Assembly (NCBI GenBank): GCA_023434465.1
Contig: JAEYSQ010000205.1
Location: 1 to 19,950 of the forward strand
DNA length: 19,950 nt
From: Actinomycetes bacterium
GTDB taxonomy: Bacteria > Actinomycetota > Thermoleophilia > Solirubrobacterales > 70-9
Direction of reading: 5' to 3'
The notes under the pieces were generated by a model. The model was given only the letters and a program-made list of their open reading frames with translations. It did no database searches and was not told where the DNA came from. Shown one piece after another: positions 1 to 6,572 of the stretch. The translations under genes and the position numbers were made by a program. Within the stretch, counting starts at the first letter, position 1, and the number at the start of each line of letters is the position of its first letter.

Positions 1-950
1 CTGAAGGTGAGGTGCTTGGCTCCGGTCAGCTCCCAGGCCAGCTTCGGCCTGGCCGCGTTGCCGAAGAAACGGCAGGACTTGTCCTCTGGCAGGACCGAGC
101 TGAGCCCGTCGGTCGCGGTGAAGAGCAGGAAAGGCTTCCTGCTCTTCGCGGTCAGCGGCCACTCGCCGAAGAGCGAGCCGTCCACGTCGGCCGAAGCCCG
201 GAATCGCTTGTCGACGAGACCGACCCGGGTCGCCGTCGCACCGCCCAGGGAGTGTCCGAAGATCCCGAGCCGCTTCGGGTCGATTCGCTGTTTCAGCCAC
301 GACTTCCTCGCCCGGTTCTGTCTCAGGATCCAGGTAGTCACAAAGCGGACATCCCGGGTGCGGATCCTGATCAGCCGGTCGAGCTCGGGCTCGGTGATCG
401 GCTCCGAGGCCAGCGGGCTGCCGTAGAGGCCAGGGACCACTTTCCCGCCCGGGAACTGGACCGAAAAGGCGTCGTAGGTGTGGTCGAGCGAAGCGACCAT
501 GAAGCCGCGGCTGGCCAGATCGGCCACGAGCGAGGTGTAGACCGAACGGTTGGCGGTGTAGGCATGGGAGAAGACGACCAACGGCAGCTTGCGCTTGATC
601 ACCGCGCCGCCGACGCAGGTGCGGGTATTGCCGGTCACCTTCTCCTCGATCATCAGGTCCGACATCAGCGCGGCCTGCGGGCCGGCGGCCATGTACGGCG
701 CGGTGCGACAGTTGGAGCGTTTCCGCGGATAGGTGAACTGGACCATCAGTCGTCGCTTCCCGGACTGGTCGAACCCGGCCGGCCGGGAGCGGTCGACCAG
801 CTCGAAGGACCGGGTGCCGACCTTGGACTTCCCGGTCAGCGCCGGGATCGCCAGCTTCAGGGTGTCCGCCGCTTCCGCCGGCCCGGGCAGCGCACCGAAG
901 GACATGACGAAAAGAAATGCGAGCCCGGCTAGCGATCTCCTGATTGCCAT
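1..950 (-). CDS. Secreted alpha/beta hydrolase, platelet-activating-factor acetylhydrolase type (3' end outside window)
   Basis: Open without a stop from the ATG at 950 to the window edge, 316 codons; the C-terminus is missing. Residues 1-27 look like a signal peptide (MAIRR, then a hydrophobic stretch ending PAEA), so the enzyme is probably exported. The nucleophile elbow GHSLGG puts Ser at 234. A DVDG segment puts Asp at 257, and KHLTF puts His at 313. The Ser-Asp and Ser-His spacings (23 and 79) nearly equal those of human plasma PAF acetylhydrolase (Ser273, Asp296, His351), which supports this family over generic lipases. Related folds include bacterial polyester and short-chain ester hydrolases, so the substrate is not settled. 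Two Cys in the N-terminal half could form a disulfide. It starts 24 bp after lgt but has its own -10-like box at 957-962. Confidence 0.88.
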   Translation of the reverse strand, partial: MAIRRSLAGLAFLFVMSFGALPGPAEAADTLKLAIPALTGKSKVGTRSFELVDRSRPAGFDQSGKRRLMVQFTYPRKRSNCRTAPYMAAGPQAALMSDLMIEEKVTGNTRTCVGGAVIKRKLPLVVFSHAYTANRSVYTSLVADLASRGFMVASLDHTYDAFSVQFPGGKVVPGLYGSPLASEPITEPELDRLIRIRTRDVRFVTTWILRQNRARKSWLKQRIDPKRLGIFGHSLGGATATRVGLVDKRFRASADVDGSLFGEWPLTAKSRKPFLLFTATDGLSSVLPEDKSCRFFGNAARPKLAWELTGAKHLTF

Positions 951-956
951 CGCCGC

Positions 957-962
957 ACGCTA
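957..962 (-). promoter_or_regulatory. -10 box TAGCGT, predicted leaderless promoter of the PAF-AH-like gene
   Basis: TAGCGT lies 6 nt before the ATG at 950, with no Shine-Dalgarno sequence. This matches the TANNNT-N6/7-start pattern known for actinobacterial leaderless mRNAs. No convincing -35 hexamer is visible. Confidence 0.45.
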
Positions 963-974
963 CCGCTCAGGCGG

Positions 975-1757
975 CTAGGGCGCAACGGTCTGGTCGGACG
1001 GTCGGCCAAGGGTGCCGTACCGCTTCTTGACGACCAGGATCCAGACGACGCCGGCGATCATCATCGCGAGGCTCTGGAATTGCGCTGCGGTGAGCCCGAT
1101 CGCCACATCGACGTTGGTGCGGAGGAACTCGACCAGGAAGCGTTCGGTGCCGGCGTAGATCAGGTAGATCGCGAAGAGGATGCCGAGCCGGAAGCGGTCC
1201 CGCAACCGCCAGAGGATGAAGGCTCCGATCCCCATGGTCAGCGTTTCGTAGACCGGAGTCGGATGGACGGTCACTCCGGGAGGGGTCGGTTCGACCCCGT
1301 CCGGGTAGCCCATCGCCCAGGGGCCATCCCAGGGCTTGCCGTAGTCACCGTCACCGGAGAGCTGGCAACCGATCCGGCCGACCGCGTACCCGGCCGCCAG
1401 GGCCGGTGCGGCCAGGTCGAGCAGCCAGAGATTGAGGAACTTTCGCCACCAGGCCCAGAGGATCACCGCCAGCGCGCCACCGAGCGCGCCGCCGTACCAG
1501 GTGAGCCCGCCGCCCGAGAACAGCGAGCCGACCAGGTCGTCCTTGACCGAGTCGTAGTTGTCGATCATGAAGTAGAGGCGGGCCCCGATCAGACCGCCGA
1601 TCAGCGCCGCGAAGACCATCTCGTAGGCCCAGTCCGGCGGCTTGCCGATCTCCTTGAACCGCATCTGGACGATCCAGCCGGAGACGATGAAGGAGGCCGC
1701 GAACATCAGGCCGAAAGTCTGCAGGGTGAGGGGGCCGAGCGAGATCTCCGGAATCAC
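975..1757 (-). CDS. lgt: Prolipoprotein diacylglyceryl transferase
   Basis: This 260-residue polytopic membrane enzyme transfers diacylglycerol from phosphatidylglycerol to the lipobox cysteine of prelipoproteins, the first step of lipoprotein maturation. About seven membrane segments can be seen. The Lgt signature region is GRIGCQLSGDGDYG at 127-140, with the conserved Arg at 128. HPTPVYE (165-171) and RFLVEFLR (206-213) are further Lgt landmarks. Compared with E. coli Lgt, the HGG motif is WYGG (87-90), the Asn of GNF is Cys131 and the Glu of NGE is Asp136. These mark a divergent but recognisable subtype. The start is GTG at 1757. TAGGGT lies 7 nt before it and no Shine-Dalgarno is visible. 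The gene stands between a tRNA and the PAF-AH-like gene; no functional link is evident. Confidence 0.95.
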   Translation of the reverse strand: MIPEISLGPLTLQTFGLMFAASFIVSGWIVQMRFKEIGKPPDWAYEMVFAALIGGLIGARLYFMIDNYDSVKDDLVGSLFSGGGLTWYGGALGGALAVILWAWWRKFLNLWLLDLAAPALAAGYAVGRIGCQLSGDGDYGKPWDGPWAMGYPDGVEPTPPGVTVHPTPVYETLTMGIGAFILWRLRDRFRLGILFAIYLIYAGTERFLVEFLRTNVDVAIGLTAAQFQSLAMMIAGVVWILVVKKRYGTLGRPSDQTVAP

Positions 1758-1764
1758 GACGCGA

Positions 1765-1770
1765 ACCCTA
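1765..1770 (-). promoter_or_regulatory. -10 box TAGGGT, predicted leaderless promoter of lgt
   Basis: TAGGGT is followed by 7 nt and the GTG start of lgt. No ribosome binding site lies between them. The -35 region is not recognisable. Confidence 0.45.
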
Positions 1771-1837
1771 CCGGTGCGCCACAGGCATCACCCCGGTAAC
1801 CACGGACCAGGGCGATCCGGTGAGTCCCGAAACGAAG

Positions 1838-1909
1838 TAGCCCCGGCGGGAGTCGAACCCGCGTTTCCAGGTTGAAAACCTGGCGTGCTAACCGTTGCAC
1901 CACGGGGCC
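1838..1909 (-). tRNA. tRNA-Glu (anticodon UUC)
   Basis: On the minus strand the 72-nt sequence folds as a full cloverleaf. The acceptor stem is GGCCCCG with CGGGGCT (first pair G-U) and the discriminator is A. The D stem is GTGC/GCAC, the anticodon stem CCAGG/CCTGG encloses loop TTTTCAA, and the T stem GCGGG/CCCGC encloses TTCGACT. The anticodon TTC reads Glu. CCA is not encoded. It lies 40 bp downstream of argF and about 80 bp upstream of lgt, on the same strand as both. Confidence 0.96.
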
Positions 1910-1949
1910 ACGCGGCGGACATTCTCTCAGTTGCCTCTTCGTCGTGCGG

Positions 1950-2843
1950 TCAGGCGCCCAGCAGGTACTCGAGCAGGGCCTTCTGGGCGTGAAGCCGGTT
2001 CTCGGCCTGGTCCCAGACGGCGGAGCGGTCACCGTAGAGAACGTCGGCGGTGATTTCCTCGCCCGGGTGGGCCGGGAGGCAGTGCATCACGATCGTCTCG
2101 TGTTTGGCGTGTGAAAGCAGGTGGCCGTCGATCCGGTAGGGCGCAAGGTCGGCCCGCCGCTGGTCGGCGGTTTTCTCGTCACCCATGCTGACCCAGACGT
2201 CACCGTAGATCGCATCGGCCCCGGATACCGCTTCGATCGGGTCGTCGGTCAGGGTGGCCGGGACCTCGGTTTCGAGTTGATAGCCCGGCGGAGCGGCGAT
2301 CACCACCTCGACCCCGACCAGCGATCCCGCCACTGCCAGCGAACGGGCGACGTTGTTGCCGTCCCCGACATAGGCGATCTTGAGACCGTCCAGCTCACCG
2401 AAGCGCTGCTTCAGAGTCTGCAGGTCGGCCAGAGCCTGGCAGGGATGAAACATCGGGGTGAGGGCGTTGATCACCGGCACACTCGCGTACTCACCGAGCG
2501 TGACCACGTTCTCGTGCGAACCGGAGCGGATCACGATCGCCGAAACGAAGCGCGAGAGAACCCGGGCAGTATCTGCGACCGACTCGCCACGCGAGAGCTG
2601 CATCTCGTCGCCGCGCAGGACGACCGGATGCCCGCCCAGCTCGACCACCCCGACCTCGAAAGAGATCCGGGTCCGGGTCGAGGGCTTTTCGAAGATCAGG
2701 GCGACCGACTTGCCGTTCAGAGCCGAACCACCCTCCGCGGGACGGCCGGCCCTCAGCGCCTCGGCCCGATCGAGCAGGTTCACCAGACTCACGCCGTCGA
2801 TCTCGCGGCCATCGATGTAGTGCCTGGGGCGTGCTTCGGTCAA
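1950..2843 (-). CDS. argF: Ornithine carbamoyltransferase
   Basis: This cytosolic arginine biosynthesis enzyme makes citrulline from ornithine and carbamoyl phosphate. Family landmarks in order are the carbamoyl-phosphate site FEKPSTRTR, then HPCQALADLQT, and the ornithine-site MHCLPAHPGEEI near the C-terminus; all are intact. The HCLP motif separates it from aspartate carbamoyltransferase. I place the start at TTG 2843, giving 297 residues beginning MTEARPRHYIDG. This fits family lengths of about 300 and has TAGTAT 7 nt upstream. An in-frame ATG at 2900 would add 19 residues but would overlap the divergent rlmD start and lacks a Shine-Dalgarno. No other arginine genes are in view. Confidence 0.96.
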   Translation of the reverse strand: MTEARPRHYIDGREIDGVSLVNLLDRAEALRAGRPAEGGSALNGKSVALIFEKPSTRTRISFEVGVVELGGHPVVLRGDEMQLSRGESVADTARVLSRFVSAIVIRSGSHENVVTLGEYASVPVINALTPMFHPCQALADLQTLKQRFGELDGLKIAYVGDGNNVARSLAVAGSLVGVEVVIAAPPGYQLETEVPATLTDDPIEAVSGADAIYGDVWVSMGDEKTADQRRADLAPYRIDGHLLSHAKHETIVMHCLPAHPGEEITADVLYGDRSAVWDQAENRLHAQKALLEYLLGA

Positions 2844-2849
2844 GAGGGA

Positions 2850-2856
2850 AATACTA
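2850..2856. promoter_or_regulatory. Back-to-back -10 elements between argF and rlmD
   Basis: On the minus strand TAGTAT (2856-2851) lies 7 nt before the argF TTG. On the plus strand AATACT (2850-2855) lies 11 nt before the rlmD ATG at 2867. Only 23 bp separate the two proposed start codons, so the -10 elements would overlap almost completely and the two promoters could exclude each other. No -35 is recognisable in either direction. Confidence 0.4.
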
Positions 2857-2866
2857 AGGCCGCTCC

Positions 2867-4324
2867 ATGCCTGAGATAGTTGTGGGTCCAATGTCTGCAA
2901 CGAAGCCCACCACTCCCCCGACCCGCCTCCGTCGCGGCGCCACCTTCGAAGGCGAGATCGAGACGCTCGCCTACGGAGGCCGCGGGATCACCCGGCCCGA
3001 CGGCTATGTGGTCTTCGTCAACGGCGGCCTGCCCGGAGACCGGGTCAAGGCCGAGATCACCAAGTCAAAGCGCGGCTACGCGGAAGCAAACGCGCTCGAG
3101 CTGGTATCGGCCGGTCCTGACCGTCTGCCCGACACCGACCTCCATCAACGAGAACCGTGCCCGGGAGCTTCCTGGCAGGCGCTCGCTTACGAACGGCAGC
3201 TCGCGTTCAAGGAGGAACACGTCGCCGACGCCCTGACCAGGATCGGCAAGCTCGGCGACGTCAACATCGATCCGATCATCGCCGCCGACGAGCAGTGGCG
3301 ATACCGCAACAAGGTCGAGTACTCCTTCGGGGAACAGGACGGCGAACTGGTACTCGGCTTCCATCCGCGCGGCCGCTGGGACGAGGTGCTCGACATCGAG
3401 GATTGCCACCTTTCTTCCGAAGCGACGAACCAGGCCCGCAACGAGATCCTCGCCTGGGCCCGGGCCGAGGGACTGAACGCCTTCGACCCGCGCGATCATC
3501 GCGGCATCCTCCGCAACCTGGTCGTCCGCGAGGGTCGCCGCAGCGGTCAGATCCAGACCCGTCTGGTCACCTCGAGGGCCAACTTCCCGCGGCCGCCGGT
3601 CGATCTCCACACGGTCATCGACGGCCCCTCCGGTTCTACTTCGGGGCCGACCGGAGTGCTTGGCGAGGAGATTCTCCGCGAGCGGATCTTCGACCTTGAC
3701 ATCGAACTCTCCCATGACGCTTTCTTCCAGACCAACACCGAGATGGCCGAGAAGCTCTACGGTCTTGCCGCCGAGTATGCGGGTCTGACCGGCAACGAGA
3801 AGCTCTTCGACCTCTTCTGCGGGGTCGGCACGATCGGCCTCAGCATGGCCCGGCAGGCCGGCCAGGTCTGGGGCCTTGAGATCGTGCCCGAAGCGATCGA
3901 GAACGCGAAACGAAACGCCAAGGCCAACGACATCACCAATGCCCGTTTCGTCGCCGCCAACGCCCGGACCGGCATGCGGCCACTGATCGAGGAGGCCGGC
4001 CGCCCGGATGTGGTGACCATCGATCCGCCCCGGGCCGGACTCTCGGCCAAGATCGTGCGGCGGCTGATCGAGTGCGAGGCCCGGAGGATCGTCTACATCT
4101 CCTGCAACCCGACCACACTCGCGCCGAACGCGGCCCAGCTGGTCGAGGCGGGCTACCGCTTGACCCGGGTGCGTCCGGTTGACATGTTTCCCCAGACCCC
4201 GCACATCGAATGCGTCGCCCAGTTCGACCTGATCGGCGAAGTCAAGTACGTGGAGTCACCCAGCGACAAGAAGCGCCGCGAGCGCGACGAGCGGCGCCAG
4301 GCCGCAAAGGAGGCAGGAGAATGA
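2867..4324 (+). CDS. rlmD: TRAM-domain 23S rRNA/tRNA (uracil-C5)-methyltransferase, RlmD/TrmA family
   Basis: This SAM-dependent enzyme probably methylates C5 of a uridine in 23S rRNA; the exact target cannot be read from sequence. The 485 residues contain a TRAM RNA-binding domain (about 24-82), a central domain, FFQTN (286-290), the SAM-binding DLFCGVGTIG (315-324), IDPPRAG (385-391) and the nucleophile Cys413 in ISCNPTTLA. The C-terminal tail (about 465-485) is highly charged. The [4Fe-4S] cysteine cluster of RlmD (CX5CX2C plus one more) is broken: Cys98 and Cys180 remain, but the equivalents of the other two are Leu92 and Ala101. The start could also be ATG 2891. The stop overlaps the next gene as ATGA. 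Confidence 0.9.
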   Translation: MPEIVVGPMSATKPTTPPTRLRRGATFEGEIETLAYGGRGITRPDGYVVFVNGGLPGDRVKAEITKSKRGYAEANALELVSAGPDRLPDTDLHQREPCPGASWQALAYERQLAFKEEHVADALTRIGKLGDVNIDPIIAADEQWRYRNKVEYSFGEQDGELVLGFHPRGRWDEVLDIEDCHLSSEATNQARNEILAWARAEGLNAFDPRDHRGILRNLVVREGRRSGQIQTRLVTSRANFPRPPVDLHTVIDGPSGSTSGPTGVLGEEILRERIFDLDIELSHDAFFQTNTEMAEKLYGLAAEYAGLTGNEKLFDLFCGVGTIGLSMARQAGQVWGLEIVPEAIENAKRNAKANDITNARFVAANARTGMRPLIEEAGRPDVVTIDPPRAGLSAKIVRRLIECEARRIVYISCNPTTLAPNAAQLVEAGYRLTRVRPVDMFPQTPHIECVAQFDLIGEVKYVESPSDKKRRERDERRQAAKEAGE

Positions 4325-5115
4325 GCCGTCCCGAACAGAAGCGCGCCTTTGGGGTTGCCGCCGGTCTGCCGGAAGAAGTGTGTGCCCCGCTGGCTGCGGC
4401 CTGCGAGGAGTCAGGCTACAGCTCGATCTGGGCCAACGACCACCCGGCCGCCAAGGGCCTCGACACCCTGGCCGAGTTCGCCAAGGGGGCCAACGGGATC
4501 GAACTGGGGGTGGCCGTGATCGCCCTCGACCGGCAGGGTCCGGAAGTGATCGCCGCCGACATCGACCGGCTGGGGCTCGACCCCTCCCGGCTCTGGATTG
4601 GGGTCGGCGCCGGTTTCTCGAAGAAGCCGCTCACCTTCATGACCGAACAGATCGGCGTCCTTCGCGAGAAGCTGCCTGGGATCCGCGTCGTGATGGCAGC
4701 GATGGGCCCGAAGATGTGTGCCCTTGCCGGAGCCGAGTACGACGGCGCCTTCTTCAACTGGATGACCCCCGGCTTTGCCTCCGAAGCGCGAACCAAAGTC
4801 GAGTTGGGTGCCGCTGAGTCCGGCCACGACGCTCCTCCCGTCTTCGGCTACGTCCGGACCGCGATCGGCGAGGACGCCGAGCGTCGACTGGCCAAGGAAG
4901 AGTCCTTCTACCGCGACCTGCACAAGGGTTACCGGGACCACTTCGACCGGCTCGGCGAACCCGAAGGAACGGTCGGCGTCGCGGCAACCGACTCGACTGA
5001 CGCCCAGCAGAAACTGGCCGACTACGACGCGCTCGATGTGATCGTGGTCCGCGGCCTCGCCTCTGCCCGGGTCGAGCCGATGGTCGAACTGGCCAGGGCC
5101 GCAGCGCCCGCCTGA
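4321..5115 (+). CDS. Luciferase-like (LLM class) oxidoreductase, probably F420-dependent
   Basis: The 264-residue protein has features of the luciferase-like flavin/F420 TIM-barrel family. These are an N-terminal strand and helix ending SGYSSIWANDHP, ELGVAVIALDRQGPEVIAADI, LWIGVGAGFSKKP, and a C-terminal PPVFGYVRTAIG segment. F420 rather than FMN use is inferred from similarity to actinobacterial relatives. The protein is shorter than most family members (usually about 280-340), so the barrel may be compact. The start ATG overlaps the rlmD stop (ATGA), with a strong AAAGGAGG at 4306-4313, 7 nt upstream, so the two genes are translationally coupled. The substrate is unknown, and coupling to an RNA methyltransferase does not reveal one. 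Confidence 0.85.
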   Translation: MSRPEQKRAFGVAAGLPEEVCAPLAAACEESGYSSIWANDHPAAKGLDTLAEFAKGANGIELGVAVIALDRQGPEVIAADIDRLGLDPSRLWIGVGAGFSKKPLTFMTEQIGVLREKLPGIRVVMAAMGPKMCALAGAEYDGAFFNWMTPGFASEARTKVELGAAESGHDAPPVFGYVRTAIGEDAERRLAKEESFYRDLHKGYRDHFDRLGEPEGTVGVAATDSTDAQQKLADYDALDVIVVRGLASARVEPMVELARAAAPA

Positions 5116-5165
5116 CCGGAGGCGCAAAGCTGCCCGTCATGCGGGTTTGATTGGATTCCGGTCCG

Positions 5166-5768
5166 ATGTCGCAGGCACCTGAAGGCCCAGAGGGAGAACC
5201 GACCGAGTCCGAAATGGCCCCGAAGCCCACGGGGCCGCCGACTCCGGCGGCAGTGATCGGCTGGGGAATCTTCGCCAGCCGCTGGATCCAGGCTCCGCTC
5301 TACATCGGCCTGATCGCGGCCCAGGCGGTCTATGTGGTCAAGTTCTGGAAGGAACTGGTCCACCTCGTCATGGACTTCGGAACTCTCGATGAGAACGACG
5401 TGATGCTGGTCGTGCTCGGACTGGTCGACGTGGTGATGATCGCCAACCTCCTGATCATGGTGATCATCGGCGGCTACGAGACTTTCGTCTCCCGCATCCG
5501 CCAGGTCTCGAACCATCCGGACCAGCCGGAATGGCTTTCGCATGTGAACGCCAACGTGCTGAAGGTGAAGCTGGCGATGGCGATCGTCGGCATCTCCTCG
5601 ATCCACCTGCTCAAGACCTTCATCGAGTACGGAACCGAAAACACCGGGCTGACCGAAGTCGAGGTGATGTGGCAGACGATCATCCACGTCGTGTTCGTGC
5701 TCTCCGCGATCGGCCTGGCCTACATCGACCGTTTCCTCTCGCCGCAGAAACACGACCACGGCCCCTGA
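5166..5768 (+). CDS. UPF0114 (YqhA-like) inner-membrane protein
   Basis: A 200-residue membrane protein of unknown function. A polar, Pro/Glu-rich N-terminus (1-28) precedes about four hydrophobic segments (roughly 41-58, 78-102, 134-150 and 170-187). The pattern GGYETFVSRI after the second segment, then VKLAMAIVGISSIHLLKTFI and a short C-terminal tail, is typical of the UPF0114/YqhA family. ATG 5166 is preferred; an in-frame TTG at 5151 would add five residues. Neither has a clear Shine-Dalgarno. A GC-rich hairpin directly follows the stop codon. The family has no established biochemical role. Confidence 0.85.
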   Translation: MSQAPEGPEGEPTESEMAPKPTGPPTPAAVIGWGIFASRWIQAPLYIGLIAAQAVYVVKFWKELVHLVMDFGTLDENDVMLVVLGLVDVVMIANLLIMVIIGGYETFVSRIRQVSNHPDQPEWLSHVNANVLKVKLAMAIVGISSIHLLKTFIEYGTENTGLTEVEVMWQTIIHVVFVLSAIGLAYIDRFLSPQKHDHGP

Positions 5769-5783
5769 CCCGGCCCTGCCGGG
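5769..5783 (+). terminator. GC-rich hairpin after the UPF0114 gene
   Basis: CCCGGC (5769-5774), a 3-nt loop and GCCGGG (5778-5783) form a 6-bp all-GC stem directly after the TGA. There is no U-tract, so termination is only plausible. Confidence 0.3.
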
Positions 5784-5809
5784 GGCCCCGATGCAAGAAC
5801 CGGCGTAGC

Positions 5810-5821
5810 GGCCCGCGGGCC
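5810..5821. promoter_or_regulatory. 12-bp perfect palindrome upstream of the ABM-cupin gene
   Basis: GGCCCGCGGGCC ends 4 nt before the TAGAGT box, so it would cover the spacer and -35 side of the predicted promoter. A repressor site is possible, but a GC-only palindrome in GC-rich DNA can arise by chance. Confidence 0.25.
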
Positions 5822-5825
5822 CGGG

Positions 5826-5831
5826 TAGAGT
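5826..5831 (+). promoter_or_regulatory. -10 box TAGAGT, predicted leaderless promoter of the ABM-cupin gene
   Basis: TAGAGT is followed by 6 nt and the ATG at 5838, with no room for a ribosome binding site. Confidence 0.5.
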
Positions 5832-5837
5832 CGAACC

Positions 5838-6563
5838 ATGCCCGATCGCGAGAAGATTTCCCGTTACGCCAAGGCCACCGCCAAGTCAGGCCAGGGAGGT
5901 GAGCTCGCCGGAATCCTGCTCGAGGCAGCCGAAGCCAACCGCGCCTTCGAGGGCTGCCTCCAGTACGAGGTCCATCAGTCGGTCTTCGATCCCGACACCG
6001 TCTGGGTGACGGAGGCCTGGGTTGACCAGGACGCGGTGAAGGCCTCGCTCGAAGACGAGGGCAACAAGGAACTGATCACCCGTGCCCGCCCCTTGATCGA
6101 AGACATGGAAGTGATCGAGCTGGTCCCGCTGGGAGGCATCGAGGCCCGTCTGGCCGACCCGCGTGCCGCAACGCCGAAGCCCGGCTACCGGCTGGTCAAG
6201 GTCAGCGAGGTCGAGGACTCGGCCAAAGGCCACGGCCTCGAAGAGATCCAGGAAGCCCGTTTCGCCACCGGGACGCTCGAAGCCAGCCAGGTCGGAGTGA
6301 CCTGGTTCCGGATCCATCCGAACCAGCGCCAGCCCTTCGGACACCGTCACGACCGCGCGGAAGAGGTCTACGTCATCGCCTCCGGGTCAGGACGGGCCAA
6401 GCTTGGAGACGAGATCGTCGAACTCACCGAAGGTGACCTGCTCCGAGTCGGCCCGGAGACCATGCGCTGCTTCGAAGCGGGACCCGACGGGATGGCTTAC
6501 CTCGCAACCGGTCAGCACATGGCCGGTGACGGAGAGATCGAACCCGGCTGGTGGAGCGACTGA
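5838..6563 (+). CDS. Fusion of an antibiotic-biosynthesis-monooxygenase (ABM) domain and a cupin domain
   Basis: Two small domains are joined in 241 residues. Residues 1-96 match the ABM/YgiN-like ferredoxin-like fold: an N-terminal strand, EGCLQYEVHQSVFDPDTVWVTEAW, then DAVKASLED and a closing EVIELVPL strand. Residues about 112-241 form a cupin, with FGHRH (His169, His171), Glu175 or Glu176 and VIASGSGRAKLG as motif 1, and GDLLRVGPETMRCF as motif 2. The motif 2 His of the usual 3-His/1-Glu metal site is Arg210, so the metal site is incomplete or altered. No function can be assigned; quinone or small-aromatic oxidation, or ligand sensing, are options known from the parent families. The gene converges on gdhA with only 9 bp between the stops. 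Confidence 0.8.
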   Translation: MPDREKISRYAKATAKSGQGGELAGILLEAAEANRAFEGCLQYEVHQSVFDPDTVWVTEAWVDQDAVKASLEDEGNKELITRARPLIEDMEVIELVPLGGIEARLADPRAATPKPGYRLVKVSEVEDSAKGHGLEEIQEARFATGTLEASQVGVTWFRIHPNQRQPFGHRHDRAEEVYVIASGSGRAKLGDEIVELTEGDLLRVGPETMRCFEAGPDGMAYLATGQHMAGDGEIEPGWWSD

Positions 6564-6572
6564 ACCTGGCGG

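Noticed and set aside
12..932. 306-codon open frame on the plus strand
   Set aside because: Lies opposite the PAF-AH-like gene. The protein is low-complexity Arg/Gly/Asp-rich with no motif, a typical GC-rich shadow.
3065..4204. 379-codon open frame on the minus strand
   Set aside because: Antisense to rlmD, whose motifs are intact in the plus frame.
4210..4320. N-terminal extension of the F420-type oxidoreductase
   Set aside because: The extra 37 codons overlap rlmD in another frame and are Arg-rich; a perfect Shine-Dalgarno supports ATG 4321.
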